NCBI GenBank assembly: GCA_032622095.1
Contig: CP136064.1
Location: 6,875,512 to 6,939,511 of the forward strand
DNA length: 64,000 nt
DNA from: Siphonodentalium dalli
Taxonomy: Eukaryota; Mollusca; Scaphopoda; Gadilida; Siphonodentaliidae
Direction of reading: 5' to 3'
The notes below the pieces were generated by a model, which was not told the origin of the DNA, did no database searches, and worked only from the letters and a program-made list of their open reading frames with translations. This document shows positions 56,836 to 64,000 of the stretch, piece by piece. The translations under genes were made by a program, and so were the position numbers. Every line of letters starts with the position of its first letter. Position 1 is the stretch's first letter.

Positions 56836-56999
56836 GCATGCGGTTTTTGGAAACCAGACACAAAAACACCTATATCTATGGTAACAACAGTTTATTCGAA
56901 ATTTAGGCAGGCAGTCCAAAATTTCATGAAATCAAATATGATAGCAGATGTGTAAACCTGATTGCCATCGCATAAATCTCCTCCACATAGCTAAGTCGA

Positions 57000-57255
57000 T
57001 TAATGAAGATAGCTAAGTTAGTTAATCACAATATCTAAGTTGATTAACGAAGATAGCTAAGTTGATTAATCAAGAGTGTAGATTGATTAATCAAGAGAGC
57101 TAAGTTGATTAATCAAGATAGTAAGTTGAATAAGCAAATAGCTAAGTTGATTAATCAAGATAGCTAAGTCGATTAATCAAGATAGCTAAGTCGATTAATC
57201 AAGATAGCTAAGTTGATTAATCAAGATAGCTAAGTTGATTAATCAAGATAGTAAA
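57000..57255. repeat. 22-bp tandem repeat, about 11 copies
   Basis: Units read GATTAATCAAGATAGCTAAG plus TT with substitutions (GTCGATTAATC types). The 5' copies are diverged. Confidence 0.93.
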
Positions 57256-57298
57256 TAAAAGTGGTGTGGAGAACTTATCCTGAATTTTTGCGAAAACA

Positions 57299-57457
57299 CT
57301 GTGCCAATGCATTGTTTTATAAGGCGCCTCGCATATATAAGAAAACGCATTGGCCTAACAATACTTACATTGACCATGTAAGCCAGTGCATTATATTATA
57401 TATGCGACCGCTCCCTATGGGAGACTCGCATATATAAAAGACTGCACTGGCATAGGG
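57299..57457. mobile_element. Diverged short HP-A pair
   Basis: An HP-A with a deleted left arm (57303-57353) and a strongly diverged HP-A (57382-57451, with GACCGCTCCCTATGGGAGAC at its centre) form a 159-bp inverted pair with a short spacer and no HP-B. Probably an older subfamily member. Confidence 0.65.
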
Positions 57458-58001
57458 TATTTAATGATGCACTATCGCAGCTCCCGTCATGAAAATGTTA
57501 ACATGTGGATATCATAGCAGTTAGGTAATAACAACCAAAGCGGTACAAATGTTATTTCCAGGATTTAGTAACGTGTTTCCAGGATTTAGTAACGTGGGTA
57601 TACGCGTGTCTCGGATTTGTCATAAATGATCACGTGACACTATTGTATATATTCTCTGTATGTCTAAATGTTGCATGATATTATTGGACAATACAGTCTG
57701 TGTCTATGTGTCGCATGCTATTATTGGACAATACAATCTATGTCGATGGGTCTGGCTCAAGGGGTATATCTATAGATATTACACGTTGGGCACATTAATG
57801 GGGACTATATTACTTTGAATGTGTAGGGAAATTGTAAAAATAAACATTTTATAAATAGTTTGCTTCTAACATTTTGGAAATATCAACGGTTGGAAACCTT
57901 CCTATAGCAATTAGAAAAAGTACAACACAGGCAAATAGAACTTCGCCGTCTTGGGAATTCAATGGGTCCAGTGAGAAATTGAAAACACACCAGCATAAAC
58001 C
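57458..58001. other. Small direct duplications; no gene
   Basis: TTTCCAGGATTTAGTAACGTG occurs in two adjacent copies (about 57553-57595), and a roughly 47-bp segment ending TATTATTGGACAATACA is duplicated (about 57656-57740). No supported gene. Confidence 0.6.
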
Positions 58002-59708
58002 CAACGGCTCGGCCATTTCCGCTTTCGCGTGAAACAACATGAAACAACATGGAAATAACACGCGAAGGCAGTGGAATAACACTTGAAATGCATAGAAATA
58101 ACACGCTATACGCATTGAAATAACAATCGAAAGGAGTGGAAATAACACGCGGAAGGAGTGGAAATAACACGGGAAAGGAGTGGAAATAACACGCGAAAGG
58201 CATTGAAATAATACGCGAAAGGAGTGGAAATAACACTCGAAAGGCATGGAAATAAAACGCGAAAGGAGTGGAAATAACACGCGAAAGGAATGGAAATAAC
58301 ACGTGAAAGGCATGTAAATAATACGTGAAAGACGTTGAAATAATACGCGAAAGGAATGGAAATAACACTTGAAAGGCATGGAAATAACACGTGAAAGGCA
58401 TTGAAATAATACGCGAAAGGAGTGGAAATAACACTCGAAAGGCATGGAAATAAAACGCGAAAGGAGTGGAAATAACACTCGAAAGGTATGGAAATAAAAC
58501 GCGAAAGGAGTGGAAATAACACGCGAAAGGAATGGAAATAACACGCCAAAGGTATGGAAATAACACTCGAAATGCATGGAAATAACACTCGAAATGCATG
58601 GAAATAATACGCGAAGAAATGGAAATAACACTCGAAATGCATGGAAATAACACTCGAAATGCGTGGAAATAACACGCGAAATGCGTGGAAATAACACTCG
58701 AAATGCATGGAAATAACACGCGAAAGGTATGGAAATAACACTCGAAATGCATTTAAATAACATGCGAAATGTATAGAAATACCACTCGAAAGGCATGGAA
58801 ATAACACGCGAAGACATGGAAACAACACTCGAAATGCATGTAAATAACACGAGAAATGCATGGAAATAACACGCCAAATGCATGGAAATAACACGCGAAA
58901 TGCATGGCAATAACACGCGAAATGCATGGAAATAACACGCGAAATGCATGGCAATAACACGCGAAATGCATGGAAATAACACGCGAAATGCATGTAAATA
59001 ACACGAGAAATGCATGGAAATAACACGCGAAATGTATGGAAATAACACGCGAAAGACATTGAAATAACACACGAAAGGCATTTAAAAAACACGCGAAATG
59101 CATGTAAATAACACGCGAAATACATGTAAATAACACGCGGAAGGAATGGAAAGACACGCGTAAGACATGGAAATACCACTCGAAATGCGTGGAAATAACA
59201 CACGAAAGACATAGAAATAACACGCGAAATGCATGTAAATTAACACGCGAAATGCATGTAAATAACACGCGAAATGCATGTAAATTACACGCGAAATGCA
59301 CGGAAATAACATTCGAAAGGTATTGAAATAACACACGAAAGTCATGGAAATAACTCGTGAAAAGCATTGAAATAACATGGAAATAACATGGAAATAACAC
59401 TCGAAAAGCATTGAAATAATATGCGAAATGCATGTGAATAACACGCGAAAGGCATTGGAATAACACACGAAAGGTATGGAAATAAGACGCGAAAAGCATT
59501 GAAATAACACATAAATAACATGGAAATGACGCTCGAAAGACTTGGAAATAACACGCGAAAAGCATTAACACGAAAATAACGTGGAAATGATGCTCGAAAG
59601 GCATGGAAATAACACGCGAAAAACATTGAAATAACACGTAAATAACGTGGAAATGACACTCGTAAGGAATGGAAATAACACGCTAAAGCGGAAATGGCCG
59701 AGTCGTTG
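58002..59708. mobile_element. Inverted repeats enclosing a 22-bp satellite
   Basis: CAACGGCTCGGCCATTTCCG plus CTTTCGCGTG at 58002-58031 is matched in reverse complement at 59679-59708 with two or three differences. Everything between is about 75 units of a 22-bp repeat, GGAAATAACACGCGAAATGC plus AT, with AGGAGTGG, AGGCATGG and other variants. Minus-strand frames repeating RVLFPCISRVIS-type peptides are products of the period. Some mobile elements carry internal minisatellites (general knowledge); assignment to a class is not possible here. Confidence 0.75.
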
Positions 59709-60547
59709 AGATTGCCCTCATCGGAGGCCTTTTATCGACGTCCCTGTCTGGATACTCCCGGATAATGAAAGCATCTGCTTGGTCTCCATGGGAGATGGAA
59801 TTATCGCCCGTTTACGGCCCCATGTTTACTGCACAGACGAACGATGATCTCCAATTTGACGATTTCAAAGCCAATGTTTTATCAGCATGTCAATTATTTA
59901 TCAATTGTTTAGTATCCAGGTATTTGACTATTTGCCATTCGTGATTATTTGTGGGATTCTTTGCAAAATCGTTTTGCCGCAATAAATTCGATGACGGCGA
60001 TCGGCAAGCGCCATTAATAATTAATCGTCAAATATTCGTAATGCTTTCTCTGCCGATACGTCTAAAATTACCCTCACGAGACAGAAGAGTGTTGTGTTAT
60101 GATCAGACAGAATAGTGGTCTCTTGGGACGGTGCGAACACCATTGGCAGAGTGCGGGAGAGTGGTTCAAACGGTGCTGTGTGCCGCTCAGTCAGCGGAAA
60201 CAAATGGTGTGCATCTCAATGCCGGTGGTGGGTCCGTAGTTACGAATGTAATTTCTTCATCGCTGCACAATTAGTCGCACAATTTCGCGCAGTAATATTC
60301 TGTAACAACCCCTGGCAATATAGTGCATGTGAACGTAATTCGCATGACAGAAACCACGGGACCCGGGGAGATAGAGCTCGAGCTGTGTTCCGTTAATTAC
60401 ATTTATTATGCCTCCGTGAAGGTTTGGGGCATACAGTCGATGGCAACGTCCGTCCGTCCGGTCATCAAACATATATCACATTGTAACTTGATCGGTTTAT
60501 GGAGTATCGATTGTTTTTTTATTTTTTTTTTATGTTAACCAGCATAG
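59709..60547. other. No gene recognised
   Basis: About 0.8 kb of higher-GC sequence. Open frames such as a 60-codon minus-strand frame at 60021-60203 and a 93-codon plus-strand frame at 60115-60396 show no domain. Confidence 0.4.
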
Positions 60548-60710
60548 GTAAGTGGGTTTCTGACCGATAACTTATCTGACAGGGTCAGCGAAAATCACAT
60601 CTATCCTCTCCGGAATGATAGTAACAAGTCAGAATGGATGAGTAGCTGACGGACTATAAAGCCTTTCCGTTTGTCAAATTAGGTATACATGTAGTGAAAG
60701 AATAATGGCT
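60548..60710 (+). repeat. Dispersed repeat H, copy 2
   Basis: Diverged copy of the repeat in intron 1 of the saposin-like gene (7951-8125): GTAAGTGGGTTTCTGACC, AGCGAAAATCACATC and TTGTCAAATTAGG in order. Confidence 0.6.
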
Positions 60711-60809
60711 TACAACCTATCCGTCATATAACGTCCCCATTCAAATGTATCCCGGATGTCACGAGAAAGGGTCGGAAGACGCTGAATTGATTGTCCCTGA
60801 CAGTGGTTT

Positions 60810-60840
60810 CATGAAATGACACATTTTTGTCATTTCACGA
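60810..60840. repeat. Short palindrome
   Basis: TCATGAAATGACA and TGTCATTTCACGA around a short T-rich loop. Possibly a decayed small MITE. Confidence 0.55.
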
Positions 60841-61110
60841 AATGACTGATTTCACAATCTGACTGTAACATATATATGATTGAGCCGGGTCAACTCAACC
60901 ACCCGCATTAAAGCAACGCAGAAACAATGTACCATGATCTGAGACATACATCTGCAGGTCAATGCCACACGTGATACTAATGCCCTGGTACCACCAGGAA
61001 TCGTACCACACATACCACGTGTAGCACGCAGCCCACCGCAAACAGGGTGCCACATTATGGGATTCTTACTTCTCGCGGTAGGCAATAGGCCTATTCTACA
61101 CGCGCAGGCC

Positions 61111-61207
61111 CACATGGGGCGGAAACGAGCTGAGAGAATCGTATCCCGGAAAAAGAAGGCCGATCACATAATACCAATCCTGCGAAAGCTGCACTTCCTC
61201 TCCATTA
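61111..61207 (+). pseudogene. CR1/L2-type LINE ORF2 fragment
   Basis: Plus-strand reading ERIVSRKKKADHIIPILRKL followed by HFLSI matches the remembered pattern (ARxVTRTxKxxHITPVLxxLHWLPV) near the C-terminal end of the reverse transcriptase of CR1/L2-like LINEs. The similarity stops where the hairpin element begins at 61208. About 90 residues usually lie between this motif and the tail found at 62465, and they are absent. Dead fragment. Confidence 0.55.
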
Positions 61208-61469
61208 CCCTGCAGGGAGCCCCACACATATATAGAAGCATATAGAAGATTGTCGTCTGCTCATGTTTGTCTGGGGCTCTGTATGGGTGAAATTATAAAA
61301 TTGTTAAAGAATACAAGAACAAATTATTAAAATTGTAAAAAATTGTTAGGCCAATGCATTCTCTTATATATGCGAGGCGACCTATGGTCGACTCGCATAT
61401 ATAAGAGAATGCATTGGCACAGGGTAAAAAAATCCCGACTTCCGACTGGATTTGATATGGCGGGTCACA
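61208..61469 (-). mobile_element. HP-B/HP-A element with right TGTGACCC end
   Basis: HP-B (61208-61289) directly follows the LINE fragment; HP-A is at 61350-61418; the outer repeat ends GGCGGGTCACA at 61469. The left HP-A and left outer repeat are missing, making this the truncated half of the 29958-30422 architecture. Confidence 0.8.
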
Positions 61470-61986
61470 TACTCTCTTCTATCAACGGAACAAGACTTAA
61501 TTTCCAACATACCTATCTGAACTACTTGTATAAATATGTATATATGTATATTTGTGTATATATTTGCATATATATGTACAGGTATGTATATATATGTATA
61601 TATATGTATGTGTGCATTTATTATACTGGAAGGTTATCCCTTAACATCATCCTAATTATACTGCTCGACACCCAGAATTAAAATTAATTGTCCTTTAAAC
61701 GACTACGTCGAGTAATAACACTTCTTACACGATATGCCCATCAAATTATACCTGGTCGCACACGGCTCATCCTATAGCGATCTAATATTGATTACACTCA
61801 TCAAACAGGGGATGGCAGGAAGACAGTCTATATTGGACTAAGCCGCCCCTCTAAATATACCACATACATGTGTAATTGTTTATCTTGTTCTTTCTATGTT
61901 ATGAATGACTACATGTATGTGTATATTGGAAATAAATTATCCTATCCTGTCCTAGCCGTGTACCATACGAGCCAGCTAGACCTTTA
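61470..61986. other. No gene recognised; TATG-rich microsatellite
   Basis: TATATGTATA-type microsatellite at about 61530-61620. GGAAATAAATTATCCTATCC near 61928-61948 resembles a LINE-like tail. No gene. Confidence 0.4.
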
Positions 61987-62191
61987 CCCTGTGCCAATGC
62001 ATTCTCTTATATATGCGAGTCGACCATACGTCGCCTCGCATATATAAGAGAATGCATTGGCCTAACAATATTTTACAATTTTAATAATTTTTTCTTGTAT
62101 TCTTTAACAATTTTATAATTTCACCCATACAGAGCCCCAGACAAACATGAGCAGACGACACTCTTATATATGCTTATATATGCTTATATAG

Positions 62192-62286
<95 letters not shown>

Positions 62287-62451
62287 GGGCTCCCTGCAGG
62301 GTCATGGATGTTTTTTATTTTATGTCCTAAAATTAGTAAGAAACATTTATTTTAAAAAAATGATAAAAAATTGTTAGGCCAATGCATTCTCTTATATATG
62401 CGAGGCGACCTATGGTCGACTCGCATATATAAGAGAATGCATTGGCACAGG
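61987..62451. mobile_element. HP-A/HP-B/HP-A element with TA expansion in HP-B
   Basis: Starts CCCTGTGCC after TTTA and ends GGCACAGGG before TAAA, so it looks TA-flanked without the TGTGACCC outer repeats. HP-A at 61993-62061 and 62378-62446. HP-B spans 62124-62301, enlarged from about 82 to 178 bp by a TA array (about 62180-62283) with GCTATATA interruptions. Confidence 0.85.
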
Positions 62452-62464
62452 GTAAACATGGCGA

Positions 62465-62800
62465 ATCGGCGTGCGGGGAAAATATACATTGCGCTCCAGC
62501 AATTCTGGAATTCTGAAGCAGCCTTCGGGCAATCTGAAGACTGTCGACGATCGGGCGTTCGCAGTTAGCGGTCCGGAAGTGTGGATTCCCCCCCAGAAGT
62601 ACATCTGGGAGGCAGAATCGTTGTCTACATTCAAAACAGCTCTGAAAACTTTGAGAAGTTTCCCTCTGATTGACTCAAAGACCTGTTGATATTCACATAC
62701 ATGTACCATTTTAAATCGTTCACTTGTATGAATGCCAAGCGCTTAGGGTCCTTGTGGGGGTGGGGAATAGGCGCTATACAAATCCCATTATTATTATTAA
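62465..62800 (+). pseudogene. CR1/L2-type LINE 3' end
   Basis: The frame 62471-62689 reads LKTVDDRAFAVSGPEVW then SLSTFKTALKTLRSF, matching the remembered C-terminal signature of CR1/L2-like LINE ORF2 (YGDRAFSVAAPKLWNSLP and SFKxxLKTxLF). A noncoding tail follows with AAGCGCTTAGGGTCC, GGCGCTATACAAATCCC and a short ATT repeat, typical of such 3' ends. The 5' part is missing, cut near the hairpin element ending 62451. Confidence 0.65.
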
Positions 62801-63238
62801 GAAAGTGTGTCAAACAATATAATAATGGCACAGCGTTGATAAGGTAGCACTATACATAGGTCAGACACATCATGAATTTATCTGTTATAGATAAATATGA
62901 AATTAGTGAATTCGATACAACAGGCTTAAACCAATATCATATTAAAAAACAATATTAAAAAACGGTGTCATGCTAAATCGGTACCATGTTTGTTTATGAG
63001 ATGAAATAACATATATCGATCCGTCTGAAAGATTAACCACGAAGGAGCGATTGGTTGAGTGTTCATGTTATTATCATTTAGAAAGGCAACATTGCGTCAT
63101 TTTAAACTAAAATAAGCCAGCGCAAATGTTCGCAAAACATATTTTATCGGGAGACCGAACATTTGCTTTATGTTATTACGAGTGCAATTTGGCTTGCACT
63201 GGCGAGCGCGATCCCATAGTTTCCACAAACAAATGATA
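62801..63238. other. No feature recognised
   Basis: AT-rich sequence between the LINE tail and the next hairpin element. No gene recognised. Confidence 0.5.
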
Positions 63239-63750
63239 TAACCCATAGAGAACCCCACATAGACAGGAGCAGACGACACTCTTCTATATGCCTCTATATA
63301 TGTGTGGGGCTCCCTGCAGGGTTATTGACACTCTGGATGTTTTTTTTTTAATTTATGTAAGTTGGAAGAGTAGTAATACCCTGTACCAATGCATTCACTT
63401 ATATATGCGAGTCGACCATAGGTCGCCTCGCATATATAAGAGAATGCATTGGCCAAACAATGTTTTATCATTTTGTTTAAATTGTTAAAGAATGAAAGAA
63501 ACTTTTATATAAAAAAAATGATAAAACATTGTTAGGCCAATGTATTCTCTTATATATGCGAGGCGACCTATGGTCGACTCTTATATATAAGAGAATGCAT
63601 TGGCACAGGGTATTACTACTCTTCAAACTTACATAAAATAAAATAAAAACATCCAGAGTGTCAATAACCCTACAGGGAGCCCCACACATATATAGAAGCA
63701 TATAGAAGAGTGTCGTCTGCTCCTGTCTGTGTGGGGTTCTCTATGGGTTA
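63239..63750. mobile_element. 512-bp nested palindrome: HP-B/HP-A/HP-A/HP-B
   Basis: Outer ends TAACCCATAGAGAACCCC and complement. HP-B at 63241-63321 and 63668-63749; then an inverted pair with GACACTCTGGATG and CTTACATAAA-type arms; then HP-A at 63385-63453 and 63536-63604 around an AT-rich 82-bp centre. The whole is one inverted repeat, and each HP module can also fold on itself. The right flank continues GGGTTAAA, which would fit a TTAA target, but the left flank is ATAA. No protein. Confidence 0.85.
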
Positions 63751-64000
63751 AATTCATCTATAATATATAAATATAACTATAATAGTTGAATTCAGGATGT
63801 GCCTGATCTGATGAACTTCATCCGGCTAACGTTATAAACGGGTATGTTGCTTGCTAAACGAATGAAAGCGTGGCACGATCGACGTTCAATAATCGGATCC
63901 GTTCGTCGGATCCGTTCGTTGTGCCATTGGGGTCATGCGAACGTTGTCCGATAGTGATCGTTTCAGTCACTTCACCATGGATTTACATGCGAACGCAAAC
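63751..64000. other. No gene recognised
   Basis: Ends with a short doublet CGGATCCGTTCGT at about 63893-63920. No gene recognised in the last 250 bp. Confidence 0.45.

Noticed and set aside
57000-57255. Telomere-like or centromere-protein-box repeats
   Set aside because: The 22-bp GATTAATC repeat is not a TTAGGG-type telomere, and I saw no CENP-B-box pattern in this or the 28-bp satellite.
57849-59659. Minus-strand frames of up to 410 codons (RVLFPCISRVIS repeats)
   Set aside because: By-product of the 22-bp array; a 66-bp triple repeat remains open in more than one frame.

Overview
The window looks like repeat-dense nuclear DNA of a marine invertebrate animal. Supporting signs are spliced exons with GT/AG borders and an AATAAA signal, remnants of non-LTR retrotransposons and C2H2 zinc-finger genes, many MITE-like inverted-repeat elements, and very large tandem arrays. 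There is no bacterial gene organisation. The species cannot be fixed from the sequence. A mollusc, cephalochordate or hemichordate is a guess, based only on overall texture such as frequent ACATGTA strings.

0-7.8 kb: two TTAA-flanked MITEs (145-535, 1300-1684), a diverged segmental duplication (2559-3690 and 4627-5250) whose two copies carry different insertions, a decayed LINE fragment (5886-7100) holding another element, and a TIR element (7311-7746) that ends about 30 bp before a TATA-like box.

7.8-10 kb: the only well-supported gene, a three-exon secreted protein of 305 residues with three saposin-B-like domains. A hairpin element sits in intron 2 and a TTAA element abuts its polyadenylation signal.

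10-31 kb: a mosaic of inverted-repeat elements, including an hAT-like element inside a TTAA element, minisatellites of several periods, and two decayed zinc-finger loci that both adjoin GGTTTTGATCAAAACC repeats.

31.3-38.6 kb: a 33/39-bp minisatellite of about 2.4 kb that is open in several frames, and a 22-bp array of about 0.93 kb.

38.7-56.0 kb: one 28-bp satellite array of about 17.3 kb with a higher-order period near 3.6 kb.

56-64 kb: more 22-bp arrays (one enclosed by terminal inverted repeats), CR1/L2-type LINE fragments, and further copies of the hairpin family.

The unifying oddity is a family of two hairpin modules, here called HP-A (about 69 bp) and HP-B (about 82 bp). They recur about 21 and 10 times and are combined in nested ways: HP-A plus HP-B alone, HP-A/HP-B/HP-A, the same inside TGTGACCC-ended repeats, an HP-A pair inside TTAA-flanked MITEs, and HP-B/HP-A/HP-A/HP-B as a 512-bp palindrome. 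No transposase gene is present, so all would depend on enzymes encoded elsewhere.
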